Shown here one piece after another: positions 1-7,188 of a stretch of DNA of 8,084 bases. Source of the stretch: an uncultured Treponema sp. (GTDB taxonomy: Bacteria > Spirochaetota > Spirochaetia > Treponematales > Treponemataceae); the NCBI GenBank assembly GCA_905372235.1, contig CAJPOF010000074.1:1-8084 (forward strand), given 5' to 3'. The translations under genes were made by a program, and so were the position numbers. The notes beneath the pieces are model-generated. The model was not told the origin of the DNA, ran no database searches, and saw only the letters and a program-made list of their open reading frames with translations. The number at the start of each line of letters is the position of its first letter. Positions within the stretch are counted from its first letter, which is position 1.

Positions 1-12
1 GGGGGGGGGGGG
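1..12. repeat. G12 homopolymer at window edge
   Basis: The window opens with twelve consecutive G residues, out of keeping with the AT-rich surroundings. Its position at the very edge makes an assembly or sequencing artefact likely, since poly-G is a known artefact of two-colour sequencing and of contig ends. A real, slippage-prone tract is the alternative: poly-G tracts near promoters cause phase variation in some bacteria. The tract is followed at once by TAAGAAT, a weak -10-like string, but no gene starts nearby. Confidence 0.6.
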
Positions 13-102
13 TAAGAATAGTGTAGATTTGCACCTTGGTCAACTCCTTTTTGTCGAAAATGTTTTTGAAAGCGATACTAGGATTATATCTTCAAAATAG
101 GA

Positions 103-137
103 AAACACAAAGGGATTTTTTTGTTTTCTTTGTGTTT
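103..137. terminator. Inverted repeat, possible weak terminator
   Basis: AAACACAAAG (103-112) and CTTTGTGTTT (128-137) are a perfect 10-bp inverted repeat around a 15-nt loop, and G-U pairs could extend the stem inward. There is no T run after it on the plus strand. On the minus strand the stem runs into TTTTCC and then TATTTTG, a poor U-tract. It may end a transcript entering from the left or be simple AT-rich structure. Confidence 0.3.
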
Positions 138-340
138 GTAAAGACATGAGGACTATAGAGATTCCGCCGAATAAAAGAAATAAAAAGCTTACGAAAAGGC
201 ATTTTTCACGTGCCGGATGCGCAATAAGTAGCATCTCGAACAGCCCCGAATACACAAACAAGCGCTCCGAAGTCGGACACTGTGAAAAGCCGCACCTCTT
301 CGACAGCCAAATGCCCGCCGACAAACAACCAAATTTCTTA

Positions 341-369
341 TTGTTCACAAGAAAACAATTCATTAGAAT
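341..369 (+). promoter_or_regulatory. Possible aspS promoter giving a near-leaderless mRNA
   Basis: TTGTTC (341-346) and TAGAAT (364-369) are separated by 17 bp. The -10 matches the sigma-70 consensus at 5 of 6 positions and the -35 at only 3 of 6. Transcription would begin around 376-377, almost on the aspS ATG at 378. That fits the absence of any Shine-Dalgarno sequence in front of this gene. The -35 is weak, so the site is only a candidate. Confidence 0.25.
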
Positions 370-377
370 ATTCATCT

Positions 378-2210
378 ATGGAAAATTCTAAACGAACGGT
401 AACGTGTGGCGACCTAAGAAAATCCGATGTCGGTAAGAAAGTTATATTGAATGGATGGGTCAGCAGAACCCGAAACCTTGGCGGACTTGTTTTTATCCGT
501 CTTCGGGATCGTTACGGAATCACTCAGGTGATGGTCGGTGACAATGCCGGCGAACAGGTAAAAAAACTGGCGACATCCCTCAAATCGGAATACTGCATTG
601 CAGTTGAAGGCATCGTCGCAGCTCGAGAGGAAAAAGACATAAATCCCGAAATGCCAACCGGTGAAATCGAAGTGGAAGCGAACGATATTGAAATCTTCAC
701 GACTTCTCAAGAACTTCCCTTTTCGATAGAAGAAGTCCGCCAAAAAGACGGCTCGCTTGTTCTTCCCAACGAAGATTTGCGCCTGAAATATCGCTATCTT
801 GACCTTCGTAGAGAGCCTATGCAGAAAAACATAATTCTCCGAAGTCAGGTCACATTTGCCGCCAGGGAATATTTGAACTCGAAAGGATTTTTGGAAATCG
901 AAACTCCGACATTCATAAAATCCACTCCGGAGGGCGCACGCGACTACCTTGTGCCGTCTCGTGTTCATCCGGGAAAATTCTATTCACTGCCGCAATCGCC
1001 TCAGCTTTACAAACAGATTTTGATGGTTTCGGGATTCGACAAATATTTTCAGATTGCTCGATGTTACCGTGATGAAGATGCGCGCGGAGACCGGCAGCCG
1101 GAATTTACTCAAATCGATATGGAACTTTCTTTCACGAATCGGGAAGAAGTTCTTTCCACAACAGAAGGAATGTTGGCTCATATTTTCAAAAAAACGATGA
1201 ACGTTGACCTGCCAGCAAAATTCGACAGACTTTCTTGGGAAGATGCCTTTGATTTCTACGGAAGCGACAAACCTGATCTCCGCTTCGACATGAAAATGCA
1301 GGATGCAGCATTCATGGCATCGCTTGCCGATTTTAACGCATTCAAAAGCGGTGCAGAAAATGCCGGCAGAAATGTGCAACGGCATGAAAGAAGCGGATTA
1401 AAGGCTTTGGTCGTCAAAAATGTCGCCGACAATTTTTCAAGAAAAAATATAGAATCTTTGGAATCCGTGGCAAAAACATACAAAGCAAAAGGGCTTGCCT
1501 GGATGAAAGTGAATTCGGAAGGCAATTTCGAAGGCGGAATCTCCAAATTCTACGCCGGAAAGGAATCGGAAATCTGCCAAAAATTGGGCGCACAAAAAAA
1601 CGATTTGCTCCTATTCGTAAGCGATTCCGACTGGCAAACCGCCTGCACAGCCTTGGGTGCGGTCCGAAAACAATTGGGAAAAGACCTGAGTCTTTACAAT
1701 CCGAACGATGAATTCCATTTTGTGTGGATTGTGGATTTTCCGTATTTTGCATGGAATTCTGACGAAAACAAATGGGAAACCGAACACCATATGTTCACAA
1801 TGCCGCAAAAACAGTATTGGAATACCCTCGAATCTGACCCCGGAGCAGTCAAAGGCGACCTGTACGACTTGGTTCTTAACGGATACGAACTTGCGTCCGG
1901 GTCAATGCGTATAAACGACCCCGCATTGCAGGAACGCATTTTTGAAATTGTCGGCTATAGCCGTGAGCGTGCAGAAAAAGCGTTCGGTTTTCTTGTGCAA
2001 GCATTTAAATTTGGAGCTCCTCCTCACGGAGGAATCGCACCGGGCTTGGATCGTCTGGTTATGCTAATGCGACACGAAGAGTCCATACACGAGGTAATTG
2101 CATTCCCCAAAAACAATCTTGCAGCCTCTCCGATGGATGAATGTCCAAGCCCTGTCGACGAACAGCAGCTAAAAGATTTGCACATAAATATCTACGACGC
2201 AGAAAAATAA
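378..2210 (+). CDS. aspS: Aspartyl-tRNA synthetase (class II, bacterial type)
   Basis: AspRS joins aspartate to tRNA(Asp) with ATP in the cytoplasm. The 610 residues are close to the roughly 590 usual for bacterial enzymes. An N-terminal OB-fold anticodon-binding domain (about 5-105, with GWVSRTRNLGGLVF) precedes the catalytic core. Motif 1 is at about 171-195 (FLEIETPTF), motif 2 at about 227-252 (CYRDED, QPEFTQ) and motif 3 at about 552-563 (APGLDRLVML). A GAD-type insertion lies between motifs 2 and 3 (roughly 290-420), as in bacteria. Leu34 and Lys86 align with E. coli AspRS, where non-discriminating enzymes often have His and another residue, so a tRNA(Asp)-specific enzyme is inferred. 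ATG 378 is chosen because homology begins at about residue 6. An in-frame GTG at 282 would add 32 unrelated residues. No Shine-Dalgarno sequence is visible. The gene stands alone and converges on carB. Confidence 0.98.
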   Translation: MENSKRTVTCGDLRKSDVGKKVILNGWVSRTRNLGGLVFIRLRDRYGITQVMVGDNAGEQVKKLATSLKSEYCIAVEGIVAAREEKDINPEMPTGEIEVEANDIEIFTTSQELPFSIEEVRQKDGSLVLPNEDLRLKYRYLDLRREPMQKNIILRSQVTFAAREYLNSKGFLEIETPTFIKSTPEGARDYLVPSRVHPGKFYSLPQSPQLYKQILMVSGFDKYFQIARCYRDEDARGDRQPEFTQIDMELSFTNREEVLSTTEGMLAHIFKKTMNVDLPAKFDRLSWEDAFDFYGSDKPDLRFDMKMQDAAFMASLADFNAFKSGAENAGRNVQRHERSGLKALVVKNVADNFSRKNIESLESVAKTYKAKGLAWMKVNSEGNFEGGISKFYAGKESEICQKLGAQKNDLLLFVSDSDWQTACTALGAVRKQLGKDLSLYNPNDEFHFVWIVDFPYFAWNSDENKWETEHHMFTMPQKQYWNTLESDPGAVKGDLYDLVLNGYELASGSMRINDPALQERIFEIVGYSRERAEKAFGFLVQAFKFGAPPHGGIAPGLDRLVMLMRHEESIHEVIAFPKNNLAASPMDECPSPVDEQQLKDLHINIYDAEK

Positions 2211-2344
2211 AAATCGGCATGAAGATTAAAAATCGGAATATCCGCAGCAATCTTCACACCGAAATATAAAAATCTAAACTTTGCCGTCTGTTGCTTCATG
2301 CCACAAATTTTCCCGGCGGCAAAATGATTTTTTAGGAATTCCAA
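2211..2344. terminator. Convergent aspS/carB gap with overlapping inverted repeats
   Basis: Two inverted repeats share one arm. GGCATGAAG (2216-2224) pairs with CTTCATGCC (2294-2302), and TGAAGATT (2220-2227) pairs with AATCTTCA (2249-2256), with a small CGGA/TCCG hairpin (2234-2244) inside the second. Read on the minus strand, both stems are followed by GATTTTTATTTTT (2215-2203, reaching into the aspS stop region), a good U-tract for ending carB transcription. No comparable T run follows on the plus strand, so how aspS transcription ends is unclear. Confidence 0.5.
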
Positions 2345-5300
2345 TCACTTTATCATTGCGTGATATTCCTGCAATGATTTTACGCCGCCTTCTTCGCCTT
2401 TGTTGCCGAAAATCGCTTCGATTCCTTTTGCGGCGGCAATCGCTCCAGCCAAAGTCGTTATGTACGAAACCTTATATTTAAGACAGACCTTTCGGATGGT
2501 TTTTCTGTCTTCTGCATAATTTCGTTTCGCTTTAGGTGTATTTATTACAAGAACAACCTCTCTGTTCATTATCATATCCACGACGTCCGGTCGACCTGCT
2601 CCGATTTTATGCACAACGGCACATTTTATTCCGTTTTTATTGAAGAAATCCGCAGTTCCTTCTGTAGCCACAAGCGTAAACCCCAAGTTCGTCAAAACTT
2701 TTGCCACGGTAAGAACTTGCTCCCCTGCAGCACCCTCTTTATCGCTGAACGAAAGAAGAACTTTCTTGTTCTCCCAAGCCATTGGAGCTTGCGGAAGTTC
2801 GGAATTTGCGGCTTCCTCCGCTTTGTAAAATGCGATGGGAAACGATTCGGCAAGTCCCAGCACCTCGCCGGTGGAACGCATTTCAGGACCAAGAATCGGA
2901 TCTACACCGGGAAATCTATTCCACGGAAGAACGGCTTCCTTTGCTCCGTAATAAGGAATCCGCTTCTCTTTCAGCCTCAGAGACGAAAGCGATTCCCCGA
3001 GCATCAAGCGAGTGGCAAGCCGTGCCATTTGTGTATCGCAGACCTTTGAAACAAGGGGAACGGTTCTGCTTGCCCGCGGATTTGCTTCTATCACATACAC
3101 CTTTCCGTTTTCTATTGCGTATTGAATATTCATAAGACCGCACACATGAAGAGATTCCGCAATTTTTTCCGTATATTTTTTTATCGTCTCAAGATTATCC
3201 TTTCGAATCGAAAAGGCGGGAATCGCACAGGCAGAATCCCCGGAATGAACACCGGCAAGCTCAACGTGTTCCATTACAGACGGAATGTAAACATTTTTTT
3301 TGTCGCACAACGCATCCGCCTCGCATTCAAGGGCATTTTTCAAAAATCGGTCGATAAGCAGAGGTCTGTCAGGCGTAACCCCGACGGTTTTTTCCACATA
3401 TTCTTTCAAGGTTGTCTCATCATAGATGACTTCCATACCCCTACCACCAAGCACGAATGAGGGACGAATCATAATCGGATATCCTATGTTGTCGGCAAGA
3501 TGTTTTGCTTCGTCAAAATTTATAGCCATCCCACTTTCAGGCATAGGAATTTCAAGTTTTTCCATCATATGCCTAAAGATATCCCTATCTTCCGCCGCAT
3601 CAATAGAATCAATCGAAGTGCCAAGAACATTTACTCCGTTTTCCTGAAGCTCCCTTGCGATGTTCAATGGAGTTTGCCCACCGAATTGCACGATGACACC
3701 AAGTGGCTGTTCCTTCTCATAAATCTGAAGAACATCTTCCGTGGTTATCGGCTCAAAATACAATTTGTCAGATGTATCGTAATCCGTTGAAACCGTCTCT
3801 GGATTGCAATTGACGATTATCGTTTCGTAGCCAAGTTCTTTCAACTGCATTGCCGCATGACAACAACAGTAATCGAATTCGATTCCTTGCCCAATCCTGT
3901 TAGGTCCGCCGCCAAGAATCATAACTTTTTTCTTATTTTTCGTTGCGACGGATTTGTCTTCCGCATTGTATGTCGAATAAAAATAGTTCGTATTTTCTAC
4001 ACCGCTAACGGGAACTTTTAGCCACGCTTCTTTTATTCCCAATTTTTTGCACCTGTCGCGAATATCCTTTTCCGAAATCCTAAGAATCTTGGAAAGATAT
4101 TTATCCGAAAATCCGTTTTTCTTCGCATTGACAAGCATATCGTCCGGCGGCAAAGAACCCATAAATTTCAGCAACGCTTCTTCCTCTTCAACAAGTTCCT
4201 TCAATTGCTCAAGGAAATACGGTTTTACATAAGTGATATCGCGCAGCTTTTCAAGAGGAACGCCTTTCCGAATCGCCTCGTAAAGTTGAAAATATCTTTC
4301 AGACGACGGCGTTCTAAGCATTTCGCAAAGCTCATCCGCAGTCTTTTTGTTGAAATCTTTTGCAAAACCAAGACCGCTTCGACCGTTTTCAAGCCCACGG
4401 ACAGCCTTTTGCAACGCCTCTTTGAACGTCTTTCCGATGGACATTACCTCGCCAACCGCCTTCATCGAAGTGCCAAGCTCATCTTTCACACCACGGAATT
4501 TTTCAAAGGCGAAACGGGCATATTTCAAGACAATATAATCGCCGTCGGGTGCGCCGCCCGGAGTATACTTATCAAGAGTTCCGTCTCTCCAATAAGGAAT
4601 TTGATCCAGCGTAAGCCCTGTTGCAAGTTTTGCAGAAATCAAAGCAATCGGAAAACCCGTCGCCTTAGAAGCCAGCGCAGAAGAACGCGATGTCCTTGGA
4701 TTTATCTCGATTATCACCACCCGTCCGGTCTTCGGATTGTGCGCAAACTGAACATTCGTGCCGCCAATCACTCCGATTGATTCAACAATTTTGAACGCCA
4801 TTTCTTTCAGTTTTTCTTCAAGCGAAGGATTTATCGTAAGAAATGGAGCGGCGCAAAACGAATCGCCCGTGTGAACTCCGACCGAATCGATATTTTCTAT
4901 AAAACAAATTGCTATCATCTGGTTCTTCGAATCTCGGACAACCTCAACCTCAAGTTCTTCCCATCCAAGAATCGATTCTTCTATCAGACACTGATGTGTA
5001 ATAGAAAGGTCCAGCCCGTTGGAAACAATCGCTCTGAGTTCTTCAACATTGTAGCAAAAACCGCCGCCCTGTCCGCCCATCGTATAAGCAGGCCGCACAA
5101 CAACAGGAAAGCCGATTTCCTCGACAATCTTTTCCGCCTCTTCAACACTATGACAAATTCCCGAACGTGGCGTCTCAATCCCCAGCGACTTCATTGTCTC
5201 CTTAAAAATCTCCCGATCCTCGCCACGCTCAATCGCCTCAAGATTCACACCAATAACTTTTACTCCGTATTTATCAAGGATTCCTGCTTTGTTCAGTTCC

Positions 5301-5593
5301 ATCGCCATGTTCAAGCCTGTTTGGCCGCCAAGGTTCGGCAAAAGTTCGTCCGGTCGCTCCTTTTCAATAATCTGACTTAAACGCCGCACGTTCAACGGCT
5401 CGATATACGTCGCATCCGCCATCACCGGATCTGTCATAATAGTGGCGGGGTTAGAATTGACCAAAACAATCTTGTAGCCCCGCTCCCGTAACGCCTTACA
5501 CGCCTGCGTTCCGGAATAATCGAATTCACACGCCTGCCCAATCACAATCGGTCCGGACCCGATGATAAGAACCTTTTTGTTTTCTTTTTTCAT
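2345..5593 (-). CDS. carB: Carbamoyl-phosphate synthase large subunit
   Basis: CarB makes carbamoyl phosphate from bicarbonate, two ATP and ammonia supplied by the glutaminase subunit CarA. The product feeds pyrimidine and arginine synthesis. At 1082 residues it is full length (about 1073 in E. coli). The first half is the carboxyphosphate ATP-grasp unit (about 1-400; GSGPIVIGQACEFDYSGTQA near the start, metal-binding EINPR at 296-300). An oligomerisation region follows (about 400-550). The second half repeats the ATP-grasp fold (about 555-935; GGGPNRIGQGIEFDY, EANPR at 836-840). An MGS-like allosteric domain (about 940-1082) ends in a typical QEYHAMIK tail. Glu778 and Asp786 match the E. coli ornithine-site residues Glu783 and Asp791. 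The start is firm: AGGAGA (5604-5599) lies 5 nt before the ATG. carA, often adjacent, is absent on both sides here. Confidence 0.98.
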   Translation of the reverse strand: MKKENKKVLIIGSGPIVIGQACEFDYSGTQACKALRERGYKIVLVNSNPATIMTDPVMADATYIEPLNVRRLSQIIEKERPDELLPNLGGQTGLNMAMELNKAGILDKYGVKVIGVNLEAIERGEDREIFKETMKSLGIETPRSGICHSVEEAEKIVEEIGFPVVVRPAYTMGGQGGGFCYNVEELRAIVSNGLDLSITHQCLIEESILGWEELEVEVVRDSKNQMIAICFIENIDSVGVHTGDSFCAAPFLTINPSLEEKLKEMAFKIVESIGVIGGTNVQFAHNPKTGRVVIIEINPRTSRSSALASKATGFPIALISAKLATGLTLDQIPYWRDGTLDKYTPGGAPDGDYIVLKYARFAFEKFRGVKDELGTSMKAVGEVMSIGKTFKEALQKAVRGLENGRSGLGFAKDFNKKTADELCEMLRTPSSERYFQLYEAIRKGVPLEKLRDITYVKPYFLEQLKELVEEEEALLKFMGSLPPDDMLVNAKKNGFSDKYLSKILRISEKDIRDRCKKLGIKEAWLKVPVSGVENTNYFYSTYNAEDKSVATKNKKKVMILGGGPNRIGQGIEFDYCCCHAAMQLKELGYETIIVNCNPETVSTDYDTSDKLYFEPITTEDVLQIYEKEQPLGVIVQFGGQTPLNIARELQENGVNVLGTSIDSIDAAEDRDIFRHMMEKLEIPMPESGMAINFDEAKHLADNIGYPIMIRPSFVLGGRGMEVIYDETTLKEYVEKTVGVTPDRPLLIDRFLKNALECEADALCDKKNVYIPSVMEHVELAGVHSGDSACAIPAFSIRKDNLETIKKYTEKIAESLHVCGLMNIQYAIENGKVYVIEANPRASRTVPLVSKVCDTQMARLATRLMLGESLSSLRLKEKRIPYYGAKEAVLPWNRFPGVDPILGPEMRSTGEVLGLAESFPIAFYKAEEAANSELPQAPMAWENKKVLLSFSDKEGAAGEQVLTVAKVLTNLGFTLVATEGTADFFNKNGIKCAVVHKIGAGRPDVVDMIMNREVVLVINTPKAKRNYAEDRKTIRKVCLKYKVSYITTLAGAIAAAKGIEAIFGNKGEEGGVKSLQEYHAMIK

Positions 5594-5618
5594 ATATATC
5601 TCCTAATAAAATCCCTTC

Positions 5619-5648
5619 AAAAAGCTGAACCTGTCCCCTAGGTTCAGC
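5619..5648 (-). terminator. Terminator-shaped hairpin just upstream of carB
   Basis: On the minus strand GCTGAACCT and AGGTTCAGC form a perfect 9-bp stem (plus coordinates 5640-5648 and 5624-5632) with a 7-nt loop, followed directly by five T (5623-5619). It sits 14 nt before the carB Shine-Dalgarno sequence, inside the presumed leader. The upstream segment AGGTT (5659-5655) could pair with AACCT (5644-5640) of the 5' arm, a weak alternative structure that would open the terminator. The loop and 3' arm contain GGGGACAGG, so a dispersed palindromic (REP-like) element is another reading. Confidence 0.6.
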
Positions 5649-5676
5649 CCTAAAAACCTTGCAATTCCGTTTGGAT

Positions 5677-5706
5677 AAAAAAAAACTGAATTCCTAAGAA
5701 TTCAGT
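5677..5706 (-). terminator. Intrinsic terminator between the lipoprotein gene and carB
   Basis: On the minus strand ACTGAATTC and GAATTCAGT form a perfect 9-bp stem with a 4-nt loop (TTAG), followed by eight T (5684-5677), a textbook intrinsic terminator although AT-rich. An outer pair, TTTGGAT (5670-5676) with ATCCAAA (5714-5720), could enclose the hairpin and tract. It lies 137 nt past the lipoprotein stop codon and about 85 nt before the carB start. It may end the lipoprotein mRNA, attenuate carB, or both. Confidence 0.75.
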
Positions 5707-5798
5707 CTAGAAAATCCAAATAAATCTCATCAAAAATAAATAAAGTGACGGCAAGCAACATTTTTCTTTTCCAATCCTTACACCCATAACGGAATCAG

Positions 5799-5828
5799 AT
5801 TATATAAAATTGCAGATTTTTGTGCCAG
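5799..5828 (-). promoter_or_regulatory. Candidate carB promoter upstream of both hairpins
   Basis: On the minus strand a perfect -10, TATAAT (plus 5799-5804), lies 18 bp from CTGGCA (plus 5823-5828), which matches the TTGACA consensus at 4 of 6. Transcription would start near 5792, giving a leader of about 200 nt before the carB ATG. I found no other promoter-like pair between the hairpins and carB. Transcripts from here must therefore pass two terminators, which suggests attenuation control. Confidence 0.45.
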
Positions 5829-5842
5829 TACACAAAAGCATT

Positions 5843-6220
5843 TTATATTTTTTCGAGACTGACTTTGAATTCCTTGGTTTTAGTTTTTACAATTCCGACA
5901 AGTTTCGAGTCTTCAATTTTTAGTGTTATAGAAAAATTTGAAGAATCCTTAATATAACCGGAACGCAATGAATATTCCTCATTTTTATATCTTACCCTGA
6001 ATTCAATTTCAGGATTTGAGCCGCGCACAGACATCGCTTCGTTCTTATTTGATTGAATCTCCAGCGGAAATTTCACATCCGAACGCATATTACAGCCAAG
6101 GATAAATATTTTGTCATTTGTGCCGTTCCTTATTTCTATACCATGGGACGACTCCCACAAAGCACAACCGGACACACAAACCCAAACAAAAAGACCGAAA
6201 ACAAACGCAATCTTTTTCAT
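5843..6220 (-). CDS. Small predicted lipoprotein, function unknown
   Basis: The 125-residue product begins MKKIAFVFGLFVWVCVSGC: two lysines, a hydrophobic core and a lipobox (VSGC, lipidated Cys19), so export and lipid anchoring are predicted. The mature part of about 106 residues is polar and rich in short alternating stretches such as IEFRVRYKNEEYSL and KEFKVSLEKI, suggesting a small beta-sheet domain. A second cysteine lies at position 43. I recognise no family. ATG 6220 is chosen because GGAG (6231-6228) lies 7 nt before it and the signal peptide starts there. The frame stays open to an ATG at 6337, but that start lacks a ribosome binding site and would bury the signal peptide. The stop is TAA; no co-transcribed partner is evident, and a strong terminator lies between this gene and carB. 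Confidence 0.75.
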   Translation of the reverse strand: MKKIAFVFGLFVWVCVSGCALWESSHGIEIRNGTNDKIFILGCNMRSDVKFPLEIQSNKNEAMSVRGSNPEIEFRVRYKNEEYSLRSGYIKDSSNFSITLKIEDSKLVGIVKTKTKEFKVSLEKI

Positions 6221-7084
6221 AATGCATCTCCACAGACAAAGGGTAACAAATCGCAAAAGAATGAGCAAGATAAATTTTCCCAAGTCCGTTCCGATACGGA
6301 TATAAGAAAATCGCATAATTTTTGGCAGGAACTCCATTTGTTTTATTTTTTAATTTGAAAACGCCAAGAATTTAAAAATTTCCGCAATTTGCAGCCGAAA
6401 CAAAATTTCGCCGACAACAAACAGATATTTACTTTGAAAAATCCACGCTGGTTTCAAACTGCGATATTTTGCCTGTGGGAAACAGTCTTGAAATATTCGG
6501 CAACCGCAAAATTACCTAATTTTCGAGTTTTTGCAATGCAATAAAAAAAATACATTCAAACAAGCAAAACTTGCCGGAACTCAACGCCTATAATATTTTC
6601 AGAAAATGCAAGATTATGATGTACGGCAAAAAATCCTCTTTTTTCATTTATATGCTATCTATCAAAATATCCGGATTCTCGGCATAGGAAAAGATGACTC
6701 CCGAGACTATCCTTTTTGTTTCCTGCAAAAAAAAATTCTGTAATTGACCTTTGCACGGAACTCATTGACTTTCGTAGGTAAACAAATTTTCATAAAAATA
6801 AGAAACTCAAAAAATCAACAAAGCGATGTTTGTAAAACAGTAAACTTAACGAAGTTTTCACCTTACAAATTTTTGCTAATATAAAAACAAACATTCGTTT
6901 TTATTTCCCCACCACTTTCGCTACACTCTCATTTTGCAGGTATAAAAATTTCTCACAATGCAATTTTTTCGTTCTTGGAAAATTAATACAAATGACCGTT
7001 CAATCTGTTTTATAGTTTTTAATAACTTCGCATACAAATATCAAAATCTTAGAAAACACCTAATTTTAATCGTCACAAAACATC
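6221..7084. other. AT-rich gene-free region with possible gene relics
   Basis: No supported complete gene is visible in these 864 bases. The plus-strand frame 6376-6519 is open without a start codon and its end (VSNCDILPVGNSLEIFGN) looks protein-like, so it may be a decayed gene end. A 45-codon plus-strand ORF (6606-6743) lacks a ribosome binding site. It follows a perfect TATAAT (6589-6594) without a properly spaced -35. A weak hairpin, TAAAAAC (6882-6888) with GTTTTTA (6897-6903), lies further right. The remainder is A/T-rich sequence in which I see nothing definite. Confidence 0.45.
6673..6717 (+). terminator. Terminator-like hairpin in the gene-free region
   Basis: On the plus strand GGATTCTCGG (6673-6682) pairs with CCGAGA (6701-6706) and ATCC (6709-6712), with a 2-nt bulge and an 18-nt loop, followed by TTTTTG. 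It is the only stem with real GC content in this stretch. It could end a short plus-strand RNA begun near 6601 after the TATAAT at 6589-6594. It also falls inside the 45-codon ORF 6606-6743, so RNA and protein readings conflict. Confidence 0.3.
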
Positions 7085-7098
7085 GTTTCATGTGAAAC
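7085..7098 (-). promoter_or_regulatory. parS-like site 1
   Basis: GTTTCATGTGAAAC differs at one central position from the ParB-binding core GTTTCACGTGAAAC. It is the exact reverse complement of the sites at 7232 and 7861, so it lies in the opposite orientation. AAACATC precedes it, a flank echoed at sites 2 and 3. Confidence 0.75.
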
Positions 7099-7188
7099 AT
7101 TAAGTTGAAAATTATTATAGCTACTACAAAAAATGCGGCAGAATTGACCCAGACAAAATCCATTTCAACAAAATCAAGCAAACATAGC

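Larger units (their letters stand above)
13..377. other. Gene-free region upstream of aspS
   Basis: I see no convincing gene in these 365 bases. Positions 13-140 are AT-rich and contain one hairpin. Positions about 150-330 are visibly richer in G and C and are open on the minus strand (375 down to 40) and on the plus strand (146-391). The minus-strand ORF has no Shine-Dalgarno sequence and would begin three bases from the aspS start. Its middle, around LFVYSGLFEMLLIAHPA, looks protein-like, so the block may be a gene relic or a dispersed intergenic repeat. That is inference; I do not recognise a family. Confidence 0.4.

Noticed and set aside
204..217. TTTTCACGTGCC as a parS site upstream of aspS
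   Set aside because: Only the left half and the centre match; the right half-site is absent.
40..375. Minus-strand 111-residue ORF as a real gene
   Set aside because: It has no ribosome binding site and nearly overlaps the aspS start. It is kept only as a possible relic or repeat in the findings.
282..377. GTG at 282 as the aspS start
   Set aside because: It adds 32 residues with no resemblance to AspRS and has no ribosome binding site; homology begins right after ATG 378.
6221..6337. ATG at 6337 as the lipoprotein start
   Set aside because: It has no Shine-Dalgarno sequence and would place 39 residues in front of a complete lipoprotein signal peptide that has its own GGAG site.
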